64,000 nucleotides of DNA from NCBI RefSeq assembly GCF_003966755.1, contig NZ_AP018005.1, positions 930,001 through 994,000 on the forward strand. The letters are read 5' to 3'. Position 1 is the first letter of the stretch. Every line of letters starts with the position of its first letter. Below the pieces are notes generated by a model. It ran no database searches, was not told the DNA's origin, and was given only the letters and a program-made list of their open reading frames with translations. Below, piece by piece: positions 26,078 through 35,196 of this stretch. The DNA is from Candidatus Rickettsiella viridis (GTDB lineage Bacteria; Pseudomonadota; Gammaproteobacteria; Diplorickettsiales; Diplorickettsiaceae). A program made the position numbers and the translations under genes.

Positions 26078-27067
26078 TTATGAAGTTACTTTATTAATAT
26101 CAAACAAAGCATCAATAAACACTTTAGATGAGAAAGGCTGTAAATCTTCGATACCTTCACCTAAACCGGTAAAGCGAATCGGTAGGCTAAGTTTCTTGGC
26201 AATTGAAAAAATCATCCCGCCTTTTGCAGAACCATCCAGTTTAGTCAGTACTACACCGGTCAATTGAATGGCTTTATGAAAAACCTCGGCTTGTACTAAG
26301 GAGTTTTGGCCAATGCTGGCATCCAGCACCAACAAGGTTTCATGTGGTGCGGTTGCATCCAACTTCGCTAATACTTTTTTTACCTTGTGTAACTCTTGCA
26401 TTAAATTATCTTTAGTATGTAAACGACCCGCCGTATCCGCAATCAACACATCGATATTTCTTGCGTTAGCCGCCTGTAACGCATCATAAATTACAGAGGC
26501 ACTATCCGCGCCTTGATGTTGCGCTATCAATGGCAGCTGATTTCGCTCTGCCCATACCGCCAATTGTTCTGTCGCCGCCGCACGAAAGGTATCGCCGGCC
26601 GCCAACATCACTTGTTCACCTTGTTTTTTAAAATAATGCGCTAATTTTCCTATAGTGGTCGTTTTCCCAACGCCATTAACACCCACTACTAAAATCACAG
26701 TGGGTTTATGTTCAGAATTTATTTGTAAGGGTTGCTCACACGCCTGTAATAAACTCATTAAATGTTGTTGTAATACCGCCCAAACCGCCTTGCCATCCGC
26801 TAACTGATTACGCTTTAACTGATGGTTTAACGCATCAATAATTTCTTCAGTAACAGAAGCGCCTACATCGGCACTCAACAGTAAATTTTCAATCTCTTCG
26901 ATTAAATCCGCATCAACGGTTTTTCGACCTAATACTAGATTTGCCAGACCTTCAACCAACTGGTGGCGAGTTTTCTGCAAACTTTCTTTTAAACGGCCAA
27001 AAAAAGCAGGTTTTTTTGGTTGTACCTGCTCATCAGACGTCTCTTTTCTTTTTAAAAATTTAAACAT
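26078..27067 (-). CDS. ftsY: Signal recognition particle receptor FtsY
   Basis: SRP-family GTPase that docks ribosome-SRP complexes at the membrane for co-translational insertion. A short basic/acidic N-terminus replaces the long acidic A-domain of E. coli. The N domain covers ~25-110. The G domain has GVNGVGKTTTIGKLA (G1), AGDTFRAAA (G2), DTAGRLHTKDNLM (G3) and TKLDGSAKGG (G4), ending GLGEGIEDLQPF. I prefer the ATG at 27067 (MFKFLKRKE); a GTG at 27076 is possible. It is divergent from rsmD, as in many gammaproteobacteria. Confidence 0.96.
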   Translation of the reverse strand: MFKFLKRKETSDEQVQPKKPAFFGRLKESLQKTRHQLVEGLANLVLGRKTVDADLIEEIENLLLSADVGASVTEEIIDALNHQLKRNQLADGKAVWAVLQQHLMSLLQACEQPLQINSEHKPTVILVVGVNGVGKTTTIGKLAHYFKKQGEQVMLAAGDTFRAAATEQLAVWAERNQLPLIAQHQGADSASVIYDALQAANARNIDVLIADTAGRLHTKDNLMQELHKVKKVLAKLDATAPHETLLVLDASIGQNSLVQAEVFHKAIQLTGVVLTKLDGSAKGGMIFSIAKKLSLPIRFTGLGEGIEDLQPFSSKVFIDALFDINKVTS

Positions 27068-27198
27068 TACGCTCACACCACCTTCTTCTTGCGCCGACTC
27101 AACTTACTTCCGATAAGATAATAAATGACACGGCCTAATTAAAGCAATAAAATAACGATCTCTATGTACAACATAATACTTAATCTAAAAAGCGCGAA

Positions 27199-27267
27199 GG
27201 GTGGCGTCTGGTTACGCTTTCTTTTGTGGCGTAAGCCATCAAAAAAACGTAACAGACGACAGGACCC
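27199..27267. repeat. Imperfect 70-bp palindrome upstream of rsmD
   Basis: The left arm GGGTGGCGTCTGGTTACG pairs, with one bulge, to the right arm CGTAACAGACGACAGGACCC. Inside, TTTTGTGGC and GCCATCAAAA pair around GTAA. The RNA would fold into a long hairpin just before rsmD. It may be another dispersed palindromic element or a 5'-leader structure. Confidence 0.55.
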
Positions 27268-27292
27268 TGAGCCTTCAGTTTAAATTGCTCAC

Positions 27293-27865
27293 ATGAAAAA
27301 AGGTCAAATTAGAATTATCGGTGGCGCTTGGCGCGGAAGAAAACTAAATTTCCCAGCCACACCCGATTTGCGCCCCACCCCCAATCGTATACGAGAAACC
27401 CTATTTAATTGGCTAGACCCGATTCTAGCCCACGCCCATTGCTTAGATTTGTTTGCAGGAAGTGGCGCATTAGGTTTTGAAGCTCTTTCTCGCGGTGCTA
27501 AATCGGTTACCTTTATAGAGCAGTCTCTGCCCCTGTTCCGTTATTTAAAAGCACAGATCAAACAATTAGCGGCTGAAGACAACGCCTCTGTTTATCAGAT
27601 TGGCTTTCCGTTTAACGCCGCCCGCTTATTTAAATCAACCACTCCGCTTTTCAATCTCATCTTTCTTGACCCGCCCTTTCACAAGCATCTCATTGAGTCA
27701 GCCTGTAGCTGGTTAGTCAAAGAAAAGTTACTCATTGAAAAAAGTACTATTTATATAGAGTCAGAAGCATCGCTAGAAAAGTTTGCTTTACCTGAACATT
27801 GGCAGATAAGTCATTGCAAAACGGCCGGTCAAGTCCAGTATAGCTTGATTAGAACTGATGCTTGA
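27293..27865 (+). CDS. rsmD: 16S rRNA (guanine(966)-N2)-methyltransferase RsmD
   Basis: 190 aa, full length. SAM-binding motif I is LDLFAGSGALGFEALSRGA and the catalytic motif IV is LIFLDPPF. The N-terminal RIIGGAWRGRKLNFP and RPTPNRIRETLFNWL are highly conserved in the family. It modifies G966 of 16S rRNA in the assembled 30S particle. Divergent from ftsY. Confidence 0.96.
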   Translation: MKKGQIRIIGGAWRGRKLNFPATPDLRPTPNRIRETLFNWLDPILAHAHCLDLFAGSGALGFEALSRGAKSVTFIEQSLPLFRYLKAQIKQLAAEDNASVYQIGFPFNAARLFKSTTPLFNLIFLDPPFHKHLIESACSWLVKEKLLIEKSTIYIESEASLEKFALPEHWQISHCKTAGQVQYSLIRTDA

Positions 27866-27935
27866 CTTTGTATATCCTTCTTGTTTCAATGCGCGCTAGG
27901 TGTATAGGGTTTTTATCTAAGTAAAATAAGATATC

Positions 27936-28424
27936 ATGAAAAAAATAACAGCGTTGTTTATGATGAGTTTATTGCTAGGTTGTTCTAGCACACAAACCTT
28001 ATCAAGCTCCATTACGCCTTCCTCTATTGCTCCGCAATCCAATGACACAGCGGCCATTCAGCTTGCTGAAGCGGCTCGCTCGGTTAGTCAATCATTAAAC
28101 GAACTTAAAACCATTGAAAAGGCTTCTAACCCGCCAGTTAAACCATTGCCTTACCCTACGTCATCCGGCTTAGAAAAAATTACCGCTTCCGTCGATTGGT
28201 CGGGTCCTATTGAGCCATTATTAGAACGTATTGCAAAACTCGCTAATTATAAGCTCGAAGTCATTGGTCATCATCCGGCTATTCCAGTGTTAGTGACCAT
28301 TTCTTCACAAAACACACCCCTATCCTATATCGTACGCAATGCTGATCTACAAGCCGGTGTCAAAGCCAACATAGCCGTCTACCCCGGCATCCAAACGATA
28401 GAATTACGCTATGCTAAAAACTAA
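27936..28424 (+). CDS. dotD: Type IVB secretion outer-membrane lipoprotein DotD
   Basis: 162 aa, matching the known DotD size. A lipoprotein signal peptide ends in LLGCSS (lipobox, Cys ~16). The C-terminal ~85 residues (ITASVDWSGPIEPLLERIAK ... PLSYIVRNADLQAGVKANIA) form the secretin-N-like domain of DotD. In the Dot/Icm machine DotD and DotC deliver and anchor DotH in the outer membrane. The 3' end overlaps dotC by 14 bases. Confidence 0.92.
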   Translation: MKKITALFMMSLLLGCSSTQTLSSSITPSSIAPQSNDTAAIQLAEAARSVSQSLNELKTIEKASNPPVKPLPYPTSSGLEKITASVDWSGPIEPLLERIAKLANYKLEVIGHHPAIPVLVTISSQNTPLSYIVRNADLQAGVKANIAVYPGIQTIELRYAKN

Positions 28425-29259
28425 GTTCAAATATCTTACTTATTTTTTTAGCTTTTTAGTGTCAACCTCATTAGCCGGTTGCAGTACGGTAGCACCTAAT
28501 TATAAGACCGTTGGTAACCTCAATAGTTTATCGCAATTACAAGATTTACATGCCAAAGTCATGCCGGCCAAAAAAGCGGATATGAATAAACTGCATGTAC
28601 AAGCATTACAAGACGTTGCGATGAGTGTCGGTGCGCAAGCAGGACTGGCATGGCGGTCTAAAAACATTAATGCTTTATTAACAAAGAGCGCTAGCGATCT
28701 TGATCATATTTTTAACTTCAATTTAATGCTACTTGAGCATAATGTCGTGCCGCCGGTACTCGTTCAAGGCAATAGCTCATTAAATTTAGCGGATCCACAA
28801 ACTTTACGCATTGACGATCGCGTTTATCAAATTGTGAGTCAAGCGCATTTTACGACGACTCCTCCACAATGGCATAACTACCTATGGATGGACTATCAAG
28901 CACCTGACATGCCATTACCCGCTTTTCTACCCAAAACAGCTGAAGAACGTGCGATTTGGCGAAACTATGCCACCTTAGGTTGGCAAGATGGTATTAACCA
29001 AGCAAACTCTATTTTTAGTGATAACTTAGCACGTCTTACCAGAGACTATACCGGTATGGCGCTCTATCGTTCTCTTTTATTGAAGGGTATGGTCAGCAAG
29101 CCTTTTGTAGCGCAAACGGATCTAGGTGTAACTGGCGATGATTCTAATTTACATATCAATGATCAGATCTTTAGAATCACTTCATTGCCTAAATTACAGC
29201 CCAAAGCCAGCCAATGGAATCCAGTCATTACTCATGATAACAGCCCAACTCAGCAATGA
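28411..29259 (+). CDS. dotC: Type IVB secretion outer-membrane lipoprotein DotC
   Basis: 282 aa. Lipobox SLAGCS after a typical signal peptide. Family features include GAQAGLAWRSKNINALL, VVPPVLVQGNSSLNLADPQT and WRNYATLGWQDGINQANSIF. DotC works with DotD and DotH in the outer-membrane core complex of the Dot/Icm T4BSS. It overlaps dotD by 14 bases upstream and dotB by 26 bases downstream. Confidence 0.93.
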   Translation: MLKTKFKYLTYFFSFLVSTSLAGCSTVAPNYKTVGNLNSLSQLQDLHAKVMPAKKADMNKLHVQALQDVAMSVGAQAGLAWRSKNINALLTKSASDLDHIFNFNLMLLEHNVVPPVLVQGNSSLNLADPQTLRIDDRVYQIVSQAHFTTTPPQWHNYLWMDYQAPDMPLPAFLPKTAEERAIWRNYATLGWQDGINQANSIFSDNLARLTRDYTGMALYRSLLLKGMVSKPFVAQTDLGVTGDDSNLHINDQIFRITSLPKLQPKASQWNPVITHDNSPTQQ

Positions 29260-30364
29260 ACCGGTACGTTTTACGCCGGCTTGCTTGGCTGATCTACTGA
29301 TTCATTGTCAAAAACTTTCCGCTTCTGACATCACCTTACAAACCGGCGAACCTGTTTTTGCAGAAGTCTATGGTCGTTTGCTAAGAATAACGCGACGCAA
29401 ACTATCCAATACCGAAGTGTCTGAGATACTCAACCTGATTTATGGGCCCAATGGCAGCGCACAAATTTTAAGTGGTGTTGATATCGATACCCATTATGAA
29501 TTTCGTCCTAATCGACATGAGCGCTATCGTTTCCGAGTTAATGCAACCGGCTGCTTAGTCGAAGGTCATGATGCGATTCAAATTACCTTCCGAACCATCC
29601 CCAGTACACCGCCCAAGCTAGCCGAACTCAATTTAGAACCGGCACTCATTCAATCCTTATCACCCTCGCAAGGCATTGTTTACGTTACCGGTTCAACCGG
29701 CTCAGGAAAAAGTACCTTATTAGCCGCGATTATCCGTGATCTGGCTGAAAAAGAAGACAGTCACCGTAAAATCCTTACTTATGAAGCACCGATTGAATTT
29801 GTGTATGACGCGATTGATAAACCGAGCGCCATTGTCAGTCAATCTGAGGTTCCAAGACATTTACCTTCATTTGCAGCCGGTGTACGCAATGCCCTCCGCC
29901 GTAAACCCCGACTTATCTTAGTCGGAGAGGCACGTGATCCAGAAACCATTGGTGCTGCCATAGAAGCTGCGCTGACAGGCCACCCTGTTTACACCACGCT
30001 GCATAGTAACGGTGTAGCTGAAACACTACGCCGATTAGTAAATTCTTTTCCTGCTGACGAAGCGCATGGCCGCATGATCGATATTATCGAAACCATCCGC
30101 GTCGTCGTTTGGCAGCAACTGGTTCCAACCAAGGATGGTAAGCGCGTCGCACTGCGTGAGTTTTTAATCTTCGATGAAAAATTACGTGATCAATTAATTG
30201 ATTCGAAGCTTGAAAATATTAGTGCCACCACACGGCGTTTATTAAAAGAGCATGGGCAACCGATGTCCGTCGATGCAAAACGCAAATTCGATGCCGGCCT
30301 TATTGCAGAACGAGAATACAAACGTTTAATCATGACGGAAGAACGAGCCAGTCAAGATGCTTGA
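29234..30364 (+). CDS. dotB: Type IVB secretion ATPase DotB
   Basis: 376 aa from the ATG at 29234 (MITAQLSNEPVRF), within one residue of the Legionella protein length. The frame is open further upstream, but that part overlaps dotC and is unlike the family. VirB11/PilT-type hexameric ATPase: Walker A GSTGSGKSTLL, Asp box EAPIEFVYD, Walker B LILVGEARDPETIG, His box GHPVYTTLHSNG. DotB powers or gates effector export with DotO at the inner membrane. It overlaps dotC and epmA. Confidence 0.96.
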   Translation: MITAQLSNEPVRFTPACLADLLIHCQKLSASDITLQTGEPVFAEVYGRLLRITRRKLSNTEVSEILNLIYGPNGSAQILSGVDIDTHYEFRPNRHERYRFRVNATGCLVEGHDAIQITFRTIPSTPPKLAELNLEPALIQSLSPSQGIVYVTGSTGSGKSTLLAAIIRDLAEKEDSHRKILTYEAPIEFVYDAIDKPSAIVSQSEVPRHLPSFAAGVRNALRRKPRLILVGEARDPETIGAAIEAALTGHPVYTTLHSNGVAETLRRLVNSFPADEAHGRMIDIIETIRVVVWQQLVPTKDGKRVALREFLIFDEKLRDQLIDSKLENISATTRRLLKEHGQPMSVDAKRKFDAGLIAEREYKRLIMTEERASQDA

Positions 30365-31361
30365 ATCTAATCTAGACGCGGTGCAATTAGATGCTTGGCA
30401 ACCCACTGCTTCACTAAACACGCTGCATTTACGTGCTCGCCTCTTATGCCGTATTCGACAGTTTTTCGCAGAGCGGCAGGTCTTAGAAGTAGAAACGCCC
30501 TTGCTATCACAAGCGACCGTTACCGATAAATACTTACAAAGTTTCCAAACCGACTATCATTTTGCGAACTCTGAGCAAAAACAAACGCTTTATTTACAAA
30601 CTTCGCCTGAATTTGCCATGAAACGCTTACTGGCTGCTGGCAGTGGCGCTATTTATCAACTGTGTAAAGCCTTTCGTAATCAAGGCGAATCAGGCCATAA
30701 CCATAATCCTGAATTCACAATGTTAGAGTGGTACAGGCCTGGCTTTAATCATCATGATCTCATGGATGAAATGGAAAGTTTACTTAAAATTATTCTGGAT
30801 TGTCCGAGCGCACAACGTTTCAGCTATGCTGAATTATTTCAGCATTATCTACAAATTGATCCCCATCAAGCATCGCTTGAACTATTAAAGCAAACAGCGC
30901 ATCGTTTTAAACTTGCTACAGAAAATTTAATTCCCTTAGAATTAGAAAAGGATGATTGGTTAAACCTCTTAATGACGCATTGCATCGAACCGCAACTACC
31001 AAAACACCCGGTTTTTATTTATGATTTTCCGGCCTCACAAGCGGCATTAGCCCGCATACGGCCTGGAAAACCAGCACTGGCTGAACGCTTTGAGGTTTAT
31101 GTTCAAGGATTAGAGCTAGCGAATGGATTTCATGAACTCAGTTCAGCATCAGAACAACGTCAACGCTTTAAGAATGATTTAATACAACGCGAGAAAGCGG
31201 GTTACCCGCTGGTACCTATCGATGAACGCCTCTTAGCGGCCTTAGAACAGGGCCTGCCCGATTGTGCGGGTGTAGCACTAGGGGTAGACCGATTGATCAT
31301 GCTAGCGGCTAAGAAAAACGCTATTAATGAGGTGCTCAGCTTTCCTATAGAACGCGCTTAA
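30357..31361 (+). CDS. epmA: Elongation factor P-lysine lysyltransferase EpmA (GenX/PoxA)
   Basis: 334 aa class II aminoacyl-tRNA-synthetase-like enzyme without an anticodon domain. It attaches (R)-beta-lysine to a conserved Lys of EF-P. Motif 2 is CKAFRNQGESGHNHNPEFTM and motif 3 GVALGVDRLIMLA. The catalytic domain is complete. It overlaps the dotB stop by 8 bases, so it shares the dot operon mRNA, linking translation of polyproline proteins with the secretion genes at least at expression level. Confidence 0.95.
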   Translation: MLESNLDAVQLDAWQPTASLNTLHLRARLLCRIRQFFAERQVLEVETPLLSQATVTDKYLQSFQTDYHFANSEQKQTLYLQTSPEFAMKRLLAAGSGAIYQLCKAFRNQGESGHNHNPEFTMLEWYRPGFNHHDLMDEMESLLKIILDCPSAQRFSYAELFQHYLQIDPHQASLELLKQTAHRFKLATENLIPLELEKDDWLNLLMTHCIEPQLPKHPVFIYDFPASQAALARIRPGKPALAERFEVYVQGLELANGFHELSSASEQRQRFKNDLIQREKAGYPLVPIDERLLAALEQGLPDCAGVALGVDRLIMLAAKKNAINEVLSFPIERA

Positions 31362-31365
31362 ATCA

Positions 31366-31552
31366 CGTCATTGCGCATCTCGCAGACACGTGGCATTCCA
31401 AAAAGTCCAATAAACTGGATGGCCACGCTCATTTCATTCGCTCGCCATGACGGTGGTTCTTTTAATCACGTCATTGCGAGCGTAGCGCGGCAGTCCAGTA
31501 GGGCAATATGTAACTCTAGATTGCTTCGTGCCTACGGCACTTGCAATGACGA
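31366..31552. repeat. Dispersed repeat family B, copy 2 (double)
   Basis: Two adjacent units, each beginning CACGTCATTGCG, with TGGATGGCCACGCTCATTTC in the first and GCGGCAGTCCAGTAGGGC in the second. The right end overlaps the end of the broken pncA gene. ORFs called here are repeat translations. Confidence 0.75.
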
Positions 31553-32147
31553 TATAACCGTAGCGCCCGCAGCTTGCATCTCTTTAATCGCCATAGTCCC
31601 GTCTTCTGGACTTAAATTAACCGCACGACATCCGTCTTCAATCAAATAGGTTTTAAATCCAAGCTGACACGCATCAAGTACGGTATATTTAACACAATAA
31701 TCCAAGGCTAAGCCCATAATATATACACCACGGATCGACTGCACTTTTAAATAATCGCCTAATCCGGTTGATTTACGATGGCCATTATCAAAAAAGCCAC
31801 TATAGCTATCAATGCGTGGATCAGAACCTTTCTGAAATACCCTGCTTAAGCAATCCTGCTTAAGATCAGCCACCAACTCAGCACCCTCTGCCTTGCACAC
31901 AATGCACTGGCCATAAAACCTGCGGCAATCCAGCTAATTCAATACAATCACCGATTGATTTACCCGCATGATTGACGGCAAAGCTGCCATGATTTTTTGG
32001 ATGCCAATCTTGCGTGGCGACAATACATTCAAAATGCGCTTGTAAGGCATTCGCAATGGGGATCACTTCATTACCCTGAGGCACTGCTAAGCTTCCCCCC
32101 GGCATAAAATCATTTTGCAGATCGACTAGGATTAGTGCTTTTTTCAT
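31532..32147 (-). pseudogene. pncA: Frameshifted nicotinamidase
   Basis: The N-terminal half starts at 32147 with KKALILVDLQNDFMPGGSL (active-site Asp), TQDWHPKNHGSF (metal His residues) and WPVHCVQG, then runs into a stop at 31878. The C-terminal half continues in another frame with AEGAELVADL, LALDYCVKYTVLDA (catalytic Cys) and the final ATVISSL, stopping at 31532. Relatives read HCVQ-x-x-EGA, so two bases appear lost near 31900. All catalytic residues are present but split between frames. The enzyme would convert nicotinamide to nicotinate; as read, it cannot be made whole. Confidence 0.85.
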
Positions 32148-32241
32148 AGAAGAAGTACTTTTGTTAAGTTTTACTTAAGCTATTGTATATTATAATAGCT
32201 TAATATATTTATCATTGATCCACCTTAAAGAAGCTAAAGCC

Positions 32242-33507
32242 ATGCCGATTAAAGCAGAAATCGCTCAAAAAGAATTGCATGTACTCGCCGCTCTAGGCGA
32301 TGGTAATTGTGCGCTTCGATCCATTATTCAATCTTTACTTGCTCAAGGTATGCTGCATGATAAAAAAGAATGGGTAGCTCATTTTATTCAGGAACTTGTC
32401 AATCGAAATGAGGGTAAGGTTAAAGAAGTCTATCACTTAAACAAGCCCGCTACGCTTCATTCCTTTATTGAACAATATAAAATGCTGACGATAGATCAGT
32501 TGGATACGTTTTCACAGGATTTCTTTATAAATAAAGAGGCTAATACGCCAACTGCGCCGATTTTAAGTCAAGAAGAACATAATCGTCTCTACTTACTACT
32601 TGAAAAAAACAACGCCACACTATCTTCATCTGAAGCAAGTGAATTAGAAAAACTCTATTTAAAACTTTCCTCCTCTCAAACAACGAATAAACCCAAGGAT
32701 GATAGTGTTCTTTATTTTTTAAATGCTTGCTTACGACAAGATATCATTTCATTTAATAATGAAAATCTGAATCTAGAAACAATCAGCGCTAGTGATGATG
32801 CTGAAATACAGCAACTAATAAAATCAGAGCAAGAAGATCATTTAAAATCCTTACAAACATTAGGTGCCTTTGTAGATATCCGGCATATAACGCCTTACCT
32901 TAAACATCATAACATCGGTGTACAGATTTATACCAACAAAGGTGAATTACAAGCACATGCGTCTACCCGCATAGCAGCTGAAAACCGCAATGAAGTGGAT
33001 ATCCATCTGATATTACATAGTCAGCATTACAATGTATTACTGCCGGCTAAAGAATTACAAATCAAACAAGATGAAACCATTGCAAAAAAACTTCAGATTG
33101 AAGAAGATAAAACACTTGGTAAAAAACCTCAAACGGATGTTAGCGAAAAAGAATTGCAAATTAAACAAGGTGAAGTAGCCGCAAAACAACTGCAAATGGA
33201 AGAAATAAAAGACTTTGCAGAACGATTTAAATCGTCTGGCAATAAAGATAACCTGTCTTTTATACGCGATGTTATCAACGGTTTAGGATTAGAAAGGGAA
33301 TTAAACCTTGAGCAATTAAGTCATTTACGTACTTTAGACCTAGACAAGCTAGTCGGAGAATTACAACTTGTTATTAAGGATCTAGGATACTCTTCTGAGT
33401 TTAAGGAAAAAATACAGCATTATTCTTTTTTCTCACCACCTTGCAGACAAGAAATAGTCGATACCGATCAAACGCTAACGTCTACACCCGCTATTAAATG
33501 TAATTAA
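32242..33507 (+). CDS. OTU-like cysteine protease, candidate deubiquitinase effector
   Basis: 421 aa from the ATG at 32242; a TTG at 32215 would add nine residues. The catalytic Cys lies in LGDGNCALRS (Cys23), the classical OTU Asp-Gly-Asn-Cys box, and a matching His in HSQHYNVLL (His262), where the OTU family ends its core. Between them is an insert of ~150 residues. The tail has two copies of a motif, LQIKQDETIAKKLQIEE (272-288) and LQIKQGEVAAKQLQMEE (305-321), resembling short ubiquitin-binding helices. OTU proteins remove ubiquitin; in Legionellales they are secreted effectors. A TATAAT box at 32190 could be its -10. Not experimentally supported here. Confidence 0.7.
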   Translation: MPIKAEIAQKELHVLAALGDGNCALRSIIQSLLAQGMLHDKKEWVAHFIQELVNRNEGKVKEVYHLNKPATLHSFIEQYKMLTIDQLDTFSQDFFINKEANTPTAPILSQEEHNRLYLLLEKNNATLSSSEASELEKLYLKLSSSQTTNKPKDDSVLYFLNACLRQDIISFNNENLNLETISASDDAEIQQLIKSEQEDHLKSLQTLGAFVDIRHITPYLKHHNIGVQIYTNKGELQAHASTRIAAENRNEVDIHLILHSQHYNVLLPAKELQIKQDETIAKKLQIEEDKTLGKKPQTDVSEKELQIKQGEVAAKQLQMEEIKDFAERFKSSGNKDNLSFIRDVINGLGLERELNLEQLSHLRTLDLDKLVGELQLVIKDLGYSSEFKEKIQHYSFFSPPCRQEIVDTDQTLTSTPAIKCN

Positions 33508-33525
33508 ATGCGCTGAAACTACACG

Positions 33526-35013
33526 TTATCTCAAAAAACCTTTTGCTTTTAAAACAAGTTGTAGCTTCAGATTGTAGAGCTTTTCTTCTAAACCCACCGG
33601 GTATTGATGTGGATTTAAAAGTCGACGGATGGTTTCATCGAATTGTTTAAGTTCGCCTTTGGTTTTTTCTTGCGTCACTTGCAGAGAAGGCCTTTTATAA
33701 ACTAACTGGCCTTTTCTGAAAATCGGCTGCATCAACTCACGATAAGGCGTATCGCGTGGAATGAGACAACGTCGCGTCGGATCTAAAGGATCAATAATAG
33801 TACAAGGCTCTGAAATCCCTTGCTGCTCATCATAAATGACATCTGCCATCGCCTGTTTAGCCTCACTGTCCCAATAGAAACGACGTACGGATAAAATACC
33901 CGGTGTTGAAATCTTGATGGCCTGCTCAGATAATTTAACTTTATATTCCCATTTCGCTTTTTTAGACGATTTAATCGCACTTAATTTATAAACGCCTTCT
34001 AACGCGGGCTGTTCATAGGCGGTTATTAAATGCGTGCCTACACCCCAGGTGTTAATTTTGGCGCCCTGCCCTTTTAAACTGCTAATCACCGAGGGATTTA
34101 AGTCGTTACTCCCGATAATAAGACTGTCTTTGTAACCTGCTTTATCTAAAAGATGACGTGCTTCTTTACTCAAATAAGCTAAATCACCCGAATCCAAACG
34201 CACGCCCGCTAAATGGAACCCTTGTGGTTTTAATTCATCCGCCACCTTGATAGCATTTTTTACACCCTCAAGTGTGTTATAGGTATCCACTAAAAAAATA
34301 CAGCGGTCCGGAAAGCTTTTTGCATACGCACGAAAGGCATCTAATTCCGATGCAAAACATAAAACCCAACTATGCGCATGAGTACCTCGTACCGGAATAT
34401 CAAATAGTTTGCCTGCCAACACATTAGAGGTTGCTATACAACCGCCAATATAAGCGGCACGACTTGCCATAATGGCCCCATCAAATCCTTGTGCACGGCG
34501 TAATCCAAATTCAAATACTGGTTCATCATTTGCCGCTTGCACAATGCGTGCCGCACTGGTGGCAATTAACGTTTGGAAATTGATGATATTTAATAAAATA
34601 CTTTCAAGTAATTGACACTGTAATAAGGGACCTTTAATACGTAACAAAGGTTCATGAGGAAATACCACCGAACCTTCTTCTATGGCATCAATATCACAAC
34701 TGAATTTAAGCTGACTCAGATAATCCAAAAAAGGCTTACTAAACAACGCATGCTCATTAGAATCTTTCAGCCCGGCTAAATAATCAATATCTTCGTTGGA
34801 AAAATGAAACAAAGCGAGATAATCAATCAGCGTACCTAAACCCGCCGCAATCGCATAACCACCCGCAAAAGGTGCTTTACGAAAACTATGGTAAAAAACG
34901 GCTTCATGTTCATGAAGATCGGCCTGCCAGTAGCCATAAGCCATGGTAAGCTGATAAAAGTCAGTTAATAAAACGAGAGATGATTTATAAAGCTGGTGTA
35001 ATGAATTCGACAT
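33526..35013 (-). CDS. pncB: Nicotinate phosphoribosyltransferase
   Basis: About 495 aa. It joins nicotinate to PRPP to make nicotinate mononucleotide. Family motifs: LTDFYQLTMAYGYW at the start, FHRK-like region FYHSFRKAPFAGGYAIAAG, FEFGLRRAQGFDGA, GTHAHSWV and GVRLDSGDLAYLSKEAR. I chose the ATG at 35013. The frame extends upstream to 35094, but this part is the family A repeat, whose end abuts the start codon and supplies a GTGAG SD-like sequence. The adjacent nicotinamidase gene is broken, so the cell would rely on imported or host nicotinate. Confidence 0.93.
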   Translation of the reverse strand: MSNSLHQLYKSSLVLLTDFYQLTMAYGYWQADLHEHEAVFYHSFRKAPFAGGYAIAAGLGTLIDYLALFHFSNEDIDYLAGLKDSNEHALFSKPFLDYLSQLKFSCDIDAIEEGSVVFPHEPLLRIKGPLLQCQLLESILLNIINFQTLIATSAARIVQAANDEPVFEFGLRRAQGFDGAIMASRAAYIGGCIATSNVLAGKLFDIPVRGTHAHSWVLCFASELDAFRAYAKSFPDRCIFLVDTYNTLEGVKNAIKVADELKPQGFHLAGVRLDSGDLAYLSKEARHLLDKAGYKDSLIIGSNDLNPSVISSLKGQGAKINTWGVGTHLITAYEQPALEGVYKLSAIKSSKKAKWEYKVKLSEQAIKISTPGILSVRRFYWDSEAKQAMADVIYDEQQGISEPCTIIDPLDPTRRCLIPRDTPYRELMQPIFRKGQLVYKRPSLQVTQEKTKGELKQFDETIRRLLNPHQYPVGLEEKLYNLKLQLVLKAKGFLR

Positions 35014-35148
35014 ATACTCACATGGACTCACAGCAATTAGATTTTTGGCAAGGCGCCGCGAAAATCGAGCAACCGGAGTGTATACAAAATACATGAGGAT
35101 TGCGAGTTGAGCGGGAACGCAGACAAAAATTCAAGTGCGAAGAGTATA
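35013..35148 (+). repeat. Dispersed repeat family A, copy 2
   Basis: TATACTCACATGGACTCACA (with an 11-bp duplication of ACTCACA at the left end), then TTTTTGGCAAGGCGCC and, at the right, ACAAAAATTCAAGTGCGAAG and AGTATA. It occupies the space between pncB and dksA, abutting the pncB start. Confidence 0.85.
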
Positions 35149-35196
35149 GAAATAATCCCAGCAAGGGCGGGAAAATATCCGCCCCTTGGGTAAAAA

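Noticed and set aside
31371-31649. 92-aa plus-strand ORF
   Set aside because: Translation of the family B repeat and antisense of the pncA remnant.
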